Origin: Diadema setosum
Lineage: Eukaryota; Echinodermata; Echinoidea; Diadematoida; Diadematidae
Assembly: GCA_033980235.1 (NCBI GenBank)
Contig: CM067067.1
Coordinates: 33,056,451-33,120,450 of the forward strand
DNA: 64,000 nt
Reading direction: 5' to 3'
Of this stretch, positions 23,803-35,466 are shown piece by piece (positions within the stretch are counted from its first letter, which is position 1; every line of letters starts with the position of its first letter). Position numbers and translations under genes: made by a program. The notes beneath the pieces were generated by a model. The model was not told where the DNA came from, searched no databases, and saw nothing but the letters and a program-made list of their open reading frames with translations.

Positions 23803-25557
23803 ATGATGGCAAGCATATCCACAAGATGTAACCTTGAAGAGAGGGAACTCAGTGTCCGTCTGGTCTGTGAAGAAGAGGAGTTGTCAGCAAGCCAACTGGC
23901 CATTTACACTGAGTGGGAGAAAAAAGTGGAAGAATATGATGAACTGATCAAAAAGCACAAGGAAGAGGAGAACAAATATAACAAGGTAGTGAAAGATGCT
24001 GACACACGTGTGGGCGTGAAGGAGGCTGAGCGACTTCTGCTGGGACCAACTGAATATTCCAGAACTGCCCCCAGCTCCATTTCTGAGGGGGCTACTGCTC
24101 CTCCAAGTGCTACGAGGACCATCAGTTTAGTTCAACTGAACACTGGACAGATTGTAGCTGGAGTCAACAACCATAACTCTCAGCAGAATGCTGTGTTTTC
24201 CAACAATCAGGCTGGTATAAAGAATATGACAAGTGTAGATGTTACCAACTCACTGCAGTTTAGACAAATATTCTCCATTCAAAATCAGATTGCAAATGGA
24301 GGACTAATAAGACTAGCAGACAATTCCACATCTCAGGAAACTAGACGTCAGAAAGAGACAGAACTTGACGCAAAGGCATTATCCAATTACTTTGGGTACA
24401 AGAAAGGGGTGCGAATTCCAGGAGAAGGCATTCGCCGCTTTATGATCAAATGTTTTCACTGCAGTGAGACTATGCGTAGCAACATCCAGTATGCAGATCA
24501 TGTCAAAAAGATTGTAGAGACTCAGTTACAACAGTCTTCAAACATGCGCGCCGGGTTGGTGTGCCCACATTGTTTCAAGCGTTTCAGGACACCCGCTATG
24601 ATGACAAAGCATCTGGAATACTTCCATGTCAAAGGTTCATTCTTCCGGTGTTTCACATGTGACCTATCTTTCTGCAGCAATTGGATGCTGATAAAGCACA
24701 TGAGTCAGTTTCATACCATCTTGCAGATGCCCTTTGTCTGCCAGATATGTCAGTACCGTACCTCCTCGTATACAGACATCATGACACACTTTGTCTGCAA
24801 ACATGAGGGTTTCAGAGCTCTCATGTGTCCGTATTGTCTTCGGATACTGCGGTGCAGCAAGACCTTCCTTGACCACTGTAGGAAGCATGTACACTTGTTC
24901 ACGCAATCTCAGATGGGAGGCTACGCATGCAAAAGGTGCAAGCTGTCATTCCTGACATCGGCTGAACGCAGTGAGCATGCCAAAAGAGACCACAAGAGGC
25001 TGAACATCAGAGATGGCGTACCACTGGATGTTCAAAATATGTTGAAATCTTTTCAAGCAATGAAGACTGCGGATGTCAGTTCTCAGCCAAGAGGGGAAAG
25101 GGATCCACCACAAGTTGTTGGAAAGCATAACGATTTCAAGAATGTGTACATTGCAATGCCTCTTCCCAAGAAGGAGATGTTGTGCATGGAATGTGGCCAA
25201 AAGTTCTCAGAGGTGGGAATGCACTTCAGTCGTATCCTTCATTGCGAGTTGTGTTCCTACACCACACAATGCTCCCAATCTTTCACAAACCACATGATTC
25301 TCTTCCACAAGGATGGCCGGAAGCCGCCGAAGGTTGGTGTGGTGTCCAAGAAAATGAACAGTGATGGGACTGTTCTACTGACCTGCAAGGCCTGCTTCTA
25401 CCAGACGAGGAGCCCGATTCACATGGCGCATCATCGCGGCAAGAAGTGCAAACACCGAACCCAGCTGGAATGGATGGCCTATCTATTTGTACCTACTTTC
25501 AGAAGAAACTCAAGAGTGAATGAAGTGGTTGTTCTGGACTCTGATGATGACTGCTAA
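23803..25557 (+). CDS. ZNF280-family C2H2 zinc-finger protein
   Basis: Predicted nuclear zinc-finger protein of 584 residues. I start at the ATG at 23803 because a strong splice acceptor (TTCTCTTTTCATTGTCAG, ending 23772) removes the upstream in-frame ATG at 23719. Residues about 37-75 are Lys/Glu-rich and likely coiled coil. Zinc fingers run from about residue 217 to 545: an atypical CFHC, then classical C-x2-C-x12-H-x3/4-H fingers starting V-C-P-H-C (254), F-R-C-F-T-C, V-C-Q-I-C-Q-Y-R-T-S, M-C-P-Y-C-L and A-C-K-R-C-K-L-S-F-L. After a spacer come L-C-M-E-C, C-E-L-C-S-Y-T-T and C-K-A-C. The VCQICQYR...HE...LCPYCL...KCRLxFL order and the split C-terminal fingers are those of the ZNF280/POGZ group. 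No DDE or HTH domain follows, so it is ZNF280 rather than POGZ. The C-terminus V-V-V-L-D-S-D-D-D looks like a SUMO-interaction motif. The orthologue letter (A-D) cannot be assigned. Confidence 0.85.
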   Translation: MMASISTRCNLEERELSVRLVCEEEELSASQLAIYTEWEKKVEEYDELIKKHKEEENKYNKVVKDADTRVGVKEAERLLLGPTEYSRTAPSSISEGATAPPSATRTISLVQLNTGQIVAGVNNHNSQQNAVFSNNQAGIKNMTSVDVTNSLQFRQIFSIQNQIANGGLIRLADNSTSQETRRQKETELDAKALSNYFGYKKGVRIPGEGIRRFMIKCFHCSETMRSNIQYADHVKKIVETQLQQSSNMRAGLVCPHCFKRFRTPAMMTKHLEYFHVKGSFFRCFTCDLSFCSNWMLIKHMSQFHTILQMPFVCQICQYRTSSYTDIMTHFVCKHEGFRALMCPYCLRILRCSKTFLDHCRKHVHLFTQSQMGGYACKRCKLSFLTSAERSEHAKRDHKRLNIRDGVPLDVQNMLKSFQAMKTADVSSQPRGERDPPQVVGKHNDFKNVYIAMPLPKKEMLCMECGQKFSEVGMHFSRILHCELCSYTTQCSQSFTNHMILFHKDGRKPPKVGVVSKKMNSDGTVLLTCKACFYQTRSPIHMAHHRGKKCKHRTQLEWMAYLFVPTFRRNSRVNEVVVLDSDDDC

Positions 25558-26871
25558 AATGCCTCTTGTGAACTTTTGTACATTAGTTGTACATGAGACT
25601 GTCATTACAAGTGTTTAAGTGTTGTAGCCATTTTGCACCACTGGATTGACTTCCTGATTACATGGTTACAAAGCATTGTCATGAGCAATACAGCTTGAAA
25701 CTCTTGAAAATCCAACAGCAAGATATGTAAAAGATTAAATTGCTTCTGACAAGGATTTGAAAGCAAAGAAGCAAAACGAATCACAAAGTCAATGTAAGAC
25801 AAAGAGTCTGAAATGAAAAGTAATGTTAAAATCAATGCTAGCGTTGAATTTATGTCATTTTGGATAATCATAGATGCTAAAGGGCATGGTTTTATGTTAT
25901 GATAATTGAAAATTCTTGATCCCATGTTTAGGTATTGTGTATTTGATGGTAAAACATTGTTTTCATATGCCTGCAAAAACTGTCAATTTTTTGCTTGAGA
26001 GTACACAGACTTATATTATATTATTAGGTACATGATGTATATGATTTTTATTAGGTAACAGTGAAGATGTGAGATATTCAAAAAGCCAGAAAGATTTGGC
26101 GAATGTATTGCAGTCTCGGAGCCTATATTAGATAATGGCTGTGATGTGATATTTAATGGGTCAATCACAAATCAGGCCATAGCATTATCTTATCTTTGAT
26201 CATGACATAGTTTTAGAATCGCATGCAGCTTCTTAGGAACTTTACTACTGTTAGGACACAATCAATGATTGATCATCACATAATGCTATACCTACCCACT
26301 ATTATGAACCAGAAGGTGCTTTCAGGATAACAGTCGTATACATTGTACTATGACATTAACCCGTTCAGGATGAGTCCCGAGTATACTCAGGCAGGTGTCT
26401 ATGGGAAATGCGTATTGTAGCAAAGTCAGTCCATCCTCAACGGGTTAATTACTGTATTTTATACTGTGACTACAAAATACCCCCAAATAATTTGTTATCA
26501 TGGCAAATTCTGTCAGCCAGATAAGTTTCTCTGTAGACCCTTTCGACAGAGCACTTTGCAAAATGATGAGGAAATATTCATTTTAAGCCCTTTTGAGAAC
26601 AGTGTTTGGCCTTGAAGCCTACAAATATGTTATATGAAGCAGCACACCATTAAGATCATGTTCCTTTTGCAAATTCAGATGAATTGATTTCAACTTGATA
26701 AATGCATGGAAGTACAATGTATCCACTCTAAAAACATAATTTTTCGTTGAGATATCCACCGTACATGTTACTGTACATATGGTTTGTGAACAAATTCGTG
26801 GAATTTCCTGTTTTTTCCTAATGTAACTGTGCTGAAGTCTCAAATTTTACTATCTCTGTTCTTTATTTTTT
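25558..26871 (+). other. Probable 3' UTR and downstream of the ZNF280-like gene
   Basis: AT-rich, non-coding. An ATTAAA variant polyadenylation signal lies at about 25735; I did not find a canonical AATAAA before the next repeat. A short inverted pair, AACCCGTTCAGGATG (about 26359) and CATCCTCAACGGGTTAA (about 26432), marks a small hairpin element of about 90 bp. Confidence 0.4.
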
Positions 26872-27919
26872 AGCTCACCTGAGCCAAAGGCTCAAGTGAG
26901 CTATTGCGATCGCCCTTCGTCGGGCGTCCGTCGTGCGTCGTCCGTCGTGCGTAAACTTTTTACATTTTCATCTTCTTCTTGAAAACCCCATGACCGATTT
27001 TCATCAAACTTGGCAGGTAGCATCCCTAGGGGGTTAGGAACTCAATTTGTTAAAATGGGCACCATGCCCCACCCAGGGGGCCCCCAGGGGGCCCAAACCC
27101 CCCAAAATTAAGGAATTTGTAAAAATCTTCTTTTCTAGAACCAGAAGTGATAGAGCTAAGTTAATACTATGAGTTAGTACATTGATGACTGTAGTTTCAA
27201 GTTTGTTCATGGCAGAATCAGGGGTGCCCCCCTTGGGTCCCAGGGGAGGGGGGTGGGGAGGGGTCCTAATGGGGCCTAAATTGTACATTTTCATCTTCTT
27301 CTTGAGAACCCCATGACCCATTTTCACCAAACTTGGCAGGTAGTATCCCTAGGGGGTTAGGATCTCAATTTGTTAAAATGGGCACCATGCCCCACCCAGG
27401 GGGCCCCCAGGGGGCCCAAACCCCCCCCCCCCCCAAATGAAGGAATCTTCAAAAATCTTCTCTAGAATCAGAAGTTATAGAGCTAAGATAATACTATGAG
27501 TGAGTACATTAATGACTGTAGTTTCAAGTTTGTTCATAGCAGATCCAGGGGTGCCCCTCTTGGGGGTGGGGGGGGGGGGGGTTGGGAAGGTCCAAATGGG
27601 GGCCTGAATTGTACATTTTCATCTTCTTCCTGAAAATCTCATGATGGATTTTTGTCAAACTTGGCAGGTAGCATCCCTAGGGGGTCAGGATCTCAATTTA
27701 TCAAAATGGGCACCATGCCCCACCCAGAGGGCCCCAGGGGGCCCTAATCCCCCCAAATTAAGGAATCTTAAAAAATTTGGGCCCTTATTGTACATTTTCA
27801 TCTTCTACTTGAGAATGCCTGGTCAAATTTTAGTAGAGCTGTGAATAGTTCAGATTAGTGACTGTGTGAAAGGTGAACATGCGATACTCAGGTGAGCGCT
27901 AGACCTGCGGGTCTCTTGT
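26872..27919 (+). mobile_element. Core-repeat element 3 (Helentron/HINE-like layout)
   Basis: The 5' hairpin AGCTCACCTGAG...CTCAAGTGAGCT (26872-26902) is followed by a CGTC-rich microsatellite (about 26917-26953). Then come about 2.7 tandem copies of a 325-bp unit (ACCATGCCCCACCCAG landmarks at 27061, 27384 and 27712) with TTTCATCAAACTTGGCAGG. Next is CTCAGGTGAGC (27887-27897), the inverse of the start, and a hairpin AGACC-TGCG-GGTCT (27901-27914) with a short T-rich end. It sits after a T-run. Unrelated in sequence to elements 1 and 2 but identical in plan. Confidence 0.75.
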
Positions 27920-29576
27920 TATTTATTCAGCCAGGAATAACATTAGGGTTTTTTCAGCTTTTTATACACAATCAATGGGAAATTGTGAAAGGATGATATC
28001 ATGACCTTACTCATCTGTTCATTTAAATCAATTTTTTTTTTTTGGGAGGAATGTTGTGCAAAATTATGGAAATTTAAAATTTCATGACTTCCCTTATTTT
28101 TAACTGGTTTTGCGGATACATACAAGTTTTTCCTTGTCTTGTCAGACAAGCTTCTGAGTGATTAGATTATTACTACATGTACTGTACCTATATCTCATAC
28201 ATCTGTATCTATATAGAACAAATCCATGTTGAGCAGGTGAACTTGCATTTGAAAATCAAGTCTTCACACGATTACACTATAGTACTGTGGTAGAATTGCA
28301 GCATACATAGCAAAAGTTGACTGTGTAATTGCAAAGTTGATGATGTGTTCACACTCCACAATGACCTATTTACACTCACAGTAATACAAATGTACATTGT
28401 ACATGTAGCTATGATTAGTTTGCAGCCTGTGTGAAAGACTCCTTTGCACACTGATACAGTAGTAGTCTTGGTCAAATCTCACAGATTAAAATCTTGCCAC
28501 AGAATTGATTATGGAAGCTGTTTTTGCCTGTGCCAAATGTCAAATGTTTGTGCAATGTTATTGCAATTTATCCAGACTTCTCATGTTGCTGCTGTAGTCA
28601 GTGGATTTTTATTCACATGTATTTTTTTTTTTTTCGGTTGGGGGGGGGGGGGGGAGGGGGAGTGGCGGTGCAGAGGAAGATTTCATTTCATTTCGAACGT
28701 GGTATTTTTTTTTTTTTTTACGTGGGAGATTTCAGAATGCATAATATCCTGTTTGATCTTTATTCTGAAAAATGTGTTTCTATACAATGCACACTCAGTA
28801 TGATTCCATGTTGTGTTCAAGGTGACTTTGATAATAAGTGGCATCCAGTCTTGCGAGCAGAATGGAAGGAGTTTTAAAATGAACAACTCATTAAAGTCTT
28901 TCCTCTCAAAGCAGTTATCTGCTGTATACTGTCATCAAGATGAAAAATCAGGAAGCTTTCCCCTAAAGATGGATAGATCATATACAATTGTATTTATTTC
29001 ACTTTTAAGACAGTACGATTTCCAGCCATAAAGTTACATGACATTTTATGACATTTTTGTCTGTAAAACAATCCTGAATTAGGATCTGAATAGATGTACA
29101 GGTATACTGTACTGCAGTGTCAGCTGCACCCCCCCCCCCCAAAAAAAAAAAAAATGACTTCTTGGTTTATGCCCAAATTTTCATGATTTTGCTTACTGTG
29201 CATGTTTTGCTGCAAAGCATACCAGGCTGGCCTTCTTTACAGAGGACATTGTGCCAGATGCCCTGCACATATATTTACATTTGTTAGGGGGTGATAGACA
29301 CTGGCTAGTATGTTCCGGCTTGCAGGCATTACATACACACTTCTCTTCCAAAACATATATGATAGGGGGTGATTTTGCTGGCTTCCCTTCCAAAAGCCTG
29401 TTACAGGGGGTGATTTTGATGGTTTCCCATCCCAAACCTTGAGATACGGGGTCAAAATTTTATCCCATTTCCATCCATAAAGGGAGTATCTCTAAGAATC
29501 TCGAACAAGCATGTGTACATTATGGTTCACCGCCAAGGATGGGGAAGGGTGGGGGGATCTTGGTTTATATCATGCC
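27920..29576. other. Gene-free stretch
   Basis: No exon seen. Contains T and G homopolymers (28621-28655, 28706-28719), a C/A run at 29130-29154 and short repeats of GGGGGTGAT(A/T)TTG at 29287-29420. Reading frames here are short and lie over homopolymers. Confidence 0.5.
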
Positions 29577-29580
29577 TTAA

Positions 29581-30126
29581 AGGACAAGTTCACCTTCATA
29601 GACATGTGGGTGTAGTGAATGCAGCAATATTTAGAACACATCAGTGAGAGTTTGAGGAAAATCGGACAATCTGTTCAAAAGCTATGAATTTTTGAAGTTT
29701 CTGTTCAGTCACAACTGGATGAGAAGACTACTATAGCCTGTGATGTCACATGCGTACGATATAAAGAAAGAATAAAGAAAATTCTGCATATTTCCATTTT
29801 TCTCACATAATGAATGAACACTCTACTTCTTTCTTTCAGAAGGCAGGGGGAATAATATTACCCTTAACATATGTCAGAAGCAAGTCAAAGAAATGTGCAC
29901 TTTATTCAAAAAGTAAAGTTTTGTGAAATTCTCTGCTTTTATCGTTGTACGCATGTGACATCATACACTGTAGTAGTCTTCTCATTCAGCAGTGACTGCG
30001 CAGATACTTCAACAAATTCATAACTTTTGAACGGATTGTGTGATTTTCCTCAAACTTTCACTGATGTGTCCTACTAATATTGCTGCATTTTCTCAATCCT
30101 TGTGTAAATGAAGGTGGACTTGTCCT
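29581..30126. mobile_element. TTAA-flanked MITE, family B, intact copy
   Basis: A 546-bp element flanked by TTAA (29577-29580, 30127-30130). Ends AGGACAAGTTCACCTTCAT and the inverse ATGAAGGTGGACTTGTCCT match at 18 of 19 positions. Inner inverted arms include GAGTTTGAGGAAAATC against GATTTTCCTCAAACTTTC. The internal sequence is non-coding. This copy supplies the empty-site reference for the split copy at 41717-45229. Confidence 0.88.
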
Positions 30127-30960
30127 TTAAATAATCCTTGTATGAATTACTGTACATTGAATACATAGTACAGTAGTAATTAAAATATACAAGAGATGTG
30201 ATCAAAAGAGCATTTTTCAGTGTGAGTTGATTTCATTTGTGTTGTTCATATCTAATTTGACTTGAACCAACAGTACCATGTACGTGTAATACATGTACAT
30301 GTATATATATCCCTGGAGTAACACTGATGGTAGTACAAATGTATCTGCATGGCAAGTGTAATAAAACAGGTATGATAAAGTGGTGTACTGAGAATAGTGT
30401 TACATGTACAAATTACATTGTACTAATAGCTGCAGGACAACCACAAAAAGAATAAGCCAGTTGGTAGTTCCACTTTACGCATGAGCAGAAAGAGGTCAAT
30501 CATACCAAAACGCATGATGGTTTTTAAATACACTGAGAAAAGCATCTGTTATATAATGATTATTCATGCAATGCTTGTAAATGATATATGTACATTCACC
30601 TGACAGCAAACCTGGTATTTGGCAATACGAATAAAAACATGTCTTAATGCATTCAATATGTTGTACAAAACAACAAAATGGATGCTTCCCTTGAGGGTTG
30701 ATTGAAGAACCATTTTGGTCACCTTGTCTTGCTATGCAAGATTCTTTTTTTTTTAACACGAATTCCATAAATTGTTACGCCGGGCAAGCTTACCGATACG
30801 CATTATGTTGCCCTGAAAACGAGTGAAGTGCCTAACCAACTGAGAAAAAAAAGAAGAAAGGTGATTTGTACCAACGTGCACATGGGCTAATTACGAACTG
30901 GCTTATAACAAACAGAATTCATTATATTTTCACTTAACTAACCTCTTTCAGAATATATAC

Positions 30961-31038
<78 letters not shown>
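30961..31038. repeat. (TA)n microsatellite
   Basis: About 38 TA dinucleotides, followed by ATTTATTTA-rich sequence. Confidence 0.97.
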
Positions 31039-31039
<1 letters not shown>

Positions 31040-31042
<3 letters not shown>

Positions 31043-33764
31043 TTTATTTATTTAATTATTTATTTATTCATTTATAACAAGAGTGCACTATATCTGTATT
31101 TCATGGCTCTGTGCAGATATCTAAGACATCAGTGCAGGGCAACACTGCCAATGCTTGCCTTGGTAGGTTGAAGATGATGTTTTGTTGGTGTTTGTGACGG
31201 TGGAGTACGGTATGAAACAAATGTGCTACATGTAAGGATGTACCAAGTGGAGAGTTTCGTGTCAGTTATGATACAGTGGACTATTGTTACAATAAACTCT
31301 TTTAGACATCAGGGTTTGAAAAACGGCAAAAAAAAAAAAAAAACTGGCCAAGAAATACTGTTACAATGAGTTTGCTAAATACTGTAGCAGTTACTGTACG
31401 ACTTCTCATGACTGTATCTCTGAAGATCATTTCCTGGAGACACCTGCATAAAAACCTAAACAGCATACATGTGCACCTGTAAAAGTACAGCTGAACCCTA
31501 TTTGTTGGCAACATTGATACATGTACAATGAGTTTTCATATAGTAAGAAGAGTTTTCCAGTACAGATATTTTTACATTCAGGTCTCCGTCAATACACTCA
31601 ATGAAGCAAACCACAAGGTTTCACTAGCATGAAAGGAATACAATTGCAAGAAAATGGTCATTATATGTATTTCCCTTACTTGCTTTGTTGCTTGCAAGAC
31701 TGAAAATGCAGGAAATAAAAGGATAATTCTCATCACAGGTTTGTAATCATGTACACAATTTCCATGATGAATGAATGAACGAATGAACGGAACAAATGGC
31801 CAGTAGGTAATAAGTCTGTAGTCCCACATCTATTTGTTTATGTAGCAACCTATGTGCATCCATTATAAACAAGAATTGCTACGAGAAAAATACTGTGATC
31901 CCTAGCATGTCATAATAAAGGTGCGCCTGTAATACAATACAGTAGTAATGCTATTTGTTACACTTGGTGCTATCTGTTACACTTCCTTAGGGCAAAACAT
32001 ACATTCTACTGCACCCCTACAGTACACATGCTATACCTTCTCTCTCTCTCTCTCTCTCTCTCTGTAACACATAGGCCTACTGTACTGGCAGATGGTACAC
32101 CATAGAGACAGACAAGACATCAAGGTTGAAGAGCTGTTCGCAAGTCTTATTTACAAATACAATATGCATATACATGTTCAATAATAATACACATCCTTAC
32201 CACCCAACAGACAAATAAGCAATAAACGCCTCGAAGAACTTTGTTTGACAATCGCATAACAATTGCAACTTGGAATACAGTAATTGCAGTTACCATGAAC
32301 AATTTTACTACAAGCAAAATGTCTTTAGCAAACACAAAAACCAGAAATGTTCGCGTGCTGTTTAATTTTGTGAGTGTCAAGATTCGTGAAATTAAAATGC
32401 ATGCAAAAGTTCTTGTCTACACTACATGCATTGAATGCCAGTGGCAATTTATGAAAATTTCATGCCACAAAAAAAAAAAAAAAAAAAAAAAAAGTTGTCT
32501 GCTCCAATTTGCGAGAAATGTTTTAATACGCATTTCGGTTGTTGCTCAATTTGCGAGAAATGTTTTAATACGCATTTCGGTTGTTGCTCTGGTAACAGTA
32601 ATGGTTGTAGCTAGCAAAACTTTTCCATGAAACGGAGCCTGGAGGTTCTGATACATAAGCCCTCCATTTCAAATCTTGGAGACTTGTTAACAAATGGCCC
32701 AATTGTAACTCGATATGATCATTGACTGAAATTACAAGTACAATCACAATTTGTATATAATGCATAAAATCTGTAGTCTCAATGTGACATATGTACTCCT
32801 GCAAATATTATTAACTGTTTTCACATTTACATCTTTAAGTCCTTTAAAATTTCTTCTTTATTTCAGCATCAGTTCCAGCTGTTTTAGACATCTCAACTGT
32901 GTGAAATTTGAGCCATCTAATGATATGGCAATCACAGAGGAAGTATGTATTTCTGAGTTTCCTCTGTCATCGGCAAAAGCAGTACTGGTAATCAAAAGAG
33001 TTTGTTTGACTTTGAAGTGAGTGTAACTGAACATTAATTCTGAAAAGCCGTCATTTAGGCACACAGCAATCACACCTTCCAACTGAATCATTCACATAGG
33101 GCTTGAAAAAAAAAAAAAAACTTGAGTTAAGGCTGACTTGAGTGACAGTAATAACCTAAACTGAGGGCAAGTTAGGACTCGGGACACTAACATGAGTGAA
33201 CACTCGATATGTGCGGATGACCATCTCTCAACAGGTCACCCATGACATATTGCTTACACAGTCTGCATTGTATTGGCTACTGTATGTCACATTAATAGCC
33301 CTAACTTTCATGTCAGATGACCTCTCGTAAGGTAAATATTTTGACTTAAGGGTGCTTGACCAAGTTCACAAAACCTACAAACATTATATTTGCCTTTCTG
33401 CCAAACAGTGAAGACTATGCAACAAAACTGGTCAAAAAAAAATATTTCCCTCACCAACCCAAGTGCAATAGTAAACATCAAAGAGTAATTGGTATCTTGG
33501 ATACTCATCTCACTCAAAGGAGAATACGTTTTTTCTAGCTTATGCTTGGAAGATTTGCAGTTGTGTAAACAGCATGAAAAAAGATGCATGAAAATAGCCA
33601 AAACATCACAATACACTTGAACAGGTAGGAAGAGAAGCAGATCCGCCCCACTTGCAATCACAAGACATTGGTCCCTCCTTTAAGCAGCAAATGTCACAAA
33701 ATATTGTTCATGTAATCCTGGGATAGTCCATGAGTCACAGTTCTCTCTGCTGGAATGATTCCCG
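31040..33764. other. Gene-free stretch; distal part may be CETN3 3' UTR
   Basis: No exon seen. Includes a (CT)n run at 32039-32063, a poly-A run at 32468-32493 and a 42-bp perfect duplication listed separately. On the minus strand the first AATAAA below the CETN3 stop is at about 32857-32862 (plus-strand TTTATT), so a CETN3 3' UTR of about 0.9 kb is possible. Confidence 0.4.
32505..32588. repeat. Perfect 42-bp tandem duplication
   Basis: The segment starting CAATTTGCGAGAAATGTTTT occurs twice, head to tail, at 32505 and 32547, with no mismatch seen. The identity implies a very recent duplication or an assembly artefact. Confidence 0.93.
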
Positions 33765-33808
33765 TCACGTGTCACCGGTCATGATGGCAAGAAACTCCTC
33801 TTGGTTTA
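33765..33808 (-). CDS. CETN3: Centrin-3, exon 5 (last coding exon)
   Basis: Acceptor TTTCATTTCTAG just above 33808. The first two bases (TA) complete an Ile codon begun by the final A of exon 4. The frame then reads N-Q-E-E-F-L-A-I-M-T-G-D-T and stops with TGA at 33765-33767. This is the end of the fourth EF-hand (loop positions 9-12 N-Q-E-E) and the short C-terminal tail, which in vertebrate centrin-3 is almost identical. This exon is too short to appear as a stand-alone reading frame. Confidence 0.93.
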
Positions 33809-34470
33809 CTAGAAATGAAAAGAAGATGAACACACACACACAAAAGTGACAATTTTACAAATTACAGAATCATGTTGCTCATGCAATAAATCAGCAAACT
33901 GAACAAACAAATACAGAGATTCAGTTTGATGGCAGTATTTTCCATTAACACATAATACTACATTTGTGACAGTTTTCTCTGACTCTCATCATTACGTGTA
34001 AAATTATCAAATGCTGTAGCAAGAAGGCACCATTCTACAGGGGAATCCTAACATATTGAGGTCTAATACAGCGAGAATCTCTTTACCGGTGTAATGAGGT
34101 ACCGGTAGGTCGTTGGGAGTTAAGCTGTGTTATATGCGAACCTTTGGCAATGTGTGTTTCTCTTACTACAAGGTAATTCTTGAGACTAAAAATAAAGAAA
34201 AACATAATGTGCAGTTTGGTGCTGGCCAACCAGATGAAACTAATGCCACTGTAGATCATGAGGTTTCTGAATACACAATTAATTTGCATTACAAAGTAGG
34301 GTGTGACCTTGCACTCGACTATCAAAGTGCATACTTCTGTTGATAATGTGCACATATCCATTCACGTCTAATCGTGTCTGTATTGTGAGTGAGATACAGT
34401 GTTCATTATAACTGGAGTGCACTGTGTTCAATGTGCATCATATCTAATTCTAAACCTTGCAATAAAAGTA

Positions 34471-34641
34471 CAGTGCACTCCCATTATAACGAACATGATT
34501 ATAACAAAATTCCGGTTACAACGAAGTAAAATTTAGGGCCGCAACCTTATCAACTCTATGTATTCTTATTGTTTATTCATTCGATTATAACAAAATTTCG
34601 ATATAAGGAAAGAAAATTTGTGTTATAACAGGAGTCCACTG
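34471..34641. mobile_element. Tigger/pogo-type MITE in CETN3 intron 4
   Basis: A 171-bp element flanked by TA (34469-34470, 34642-34643). Left end CAGTGCACTCCCATTATAAC; right end is the inverse of CAGTGGACTCCTGTTATAAC. It lies 36 bases from exon 4 and is an inverted copy of the MITE at 34940-35125. Confidence 0.85.
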
Positions 34642-34677
34642 TATTCTTTGCCCACAAATTTCACGATATAAACTCAC

Positions 34678-34869
34678 TCTCTCCGTCGCCATCCTGGTCA
34701 AACTCGTCAATCATGGCCCTCAGCTCTTCGTCCGTCATGTTTTCCCCCAGTTCTCTGGCAACACGCCTTAGGTTCCTCAAGCTGATCTTGCCGGATTCAT
34801 CATCGTCGAAGAGCTTGAAGGCTTTGACGATCTCCTCCTGGGGGTCACGATCCAGCATCCAGTCTGTGA
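34678..34869 (-). CDS. CETN3: Centrin-3, exon 4 (EF-hands 3 and 4)
   Basis: Acceptor CATCTATGACAG above 34869 and donor GTGAGT below 34678. The first two bases complete an Ile started in exon 3; the exon ends one base into a codon. It encodes [20 protein letters not shown], then the EF-3 loop [12 protein letters not shown] (Asn at position 12, so calcium binding is likely weak), then [10 protein letters not shown], and the first part of the EF-4 loop D-Q-D-G-D-G-E. The [15 protein letters not shown] block identifies centrin-3 rather than centrin-1/2. The exon is sandwiched between two oppositely oriented copies of one MITE. Confidence 0.95.
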
Positions 34870-34939
34870 CTGTCATAGATGGTATAGGATGAAGGGGATT
34901 TCACAACATTTACCAGTGGAGTTGGAAAATTCATAAATA

Positions 34940-35125
34940 CAGTGGACTCCCGTTATAACGAAGTCCTTGTGACCAGCAGTTATCTTTTGTTATATTGAAA
35001 TTTCATTATAACCGAACAGACAAACAATAAAAAAACATAGTGCGGATAATGTCGCAGCCTGAAATATTACTTTGTTGTAACCGGAATATCATTGTAAGCA
35101 TGTTCATTATAACAGGAGTGTACTG
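34940..35125. mobile_element. Tigger/pogo-type MITE in CETN3 intron 3
   Basis: A 186-bp element flanked by TA (34938-34939, 35126-35127). Left end CAGTGGACTCCCGTTATAAC; right end is the inverse of CAGTACACTCCTGTTATAAT. Its reverse complement aligns along its length with 34471-34641 (shared ATTCCGGTTACAAC, TTATTGTTTAT and ATAACAAAAT segments). It lies 70 bases from exon 4. Confidence 0.85.
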
Positions 35126-35351
35126 TACCAGCTATATGCCATGTGGAATAAAAGGAGAACATGGTAACCTTTACCTGTCACAGTGCACATAAACAAAACT
35201 TCTGACTCAACTTACTCCATTCGGCTCAGGTGAGCTAAAAAAAAAAGTGTCCATCTCTTTCCCATCTCATTCTCTCTCGTATAAGCAGGGACAGTGTTTT
35301 TCATGATAAGTAGCTTAACTTGAGCATTAAAAACATGTACGTAATACTTAC

Positions 35352-35466
35352 TGACTTCATTAAAATCTTCAAATGTAATCTTCCCAGTCCCTTCTCTGTC
35401 GTAATCTTTGAGAACCTTCAGGACATCTGCTTTCTTCACGTCAAAGCCGAGAGCTTTCATAGCCAC
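35352..35466 (-). CDS. CETN3: Centrin-3, exon 3 (EF-hand 2)
   Basis: Acceptor TATATGATTCAG above 35466, donor GTAAGT below 35352. 115 bases, starting in phase 0 and ending one base into the next codon. It encodes V-A-M-K-A-L-G-F-D-V-K-K-A-D-V-L-K-V-L, then K-D-Y-D-R-E-G-T-G-K-I-T-F-E-D-F-N-E-V. The second EF-hand loop (D-R-E-G-T-G-K-I-T-F-E-D) has substitutions at co-ordinating positions, as usual for EF-2 of centrins. Confidence 0.95.
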
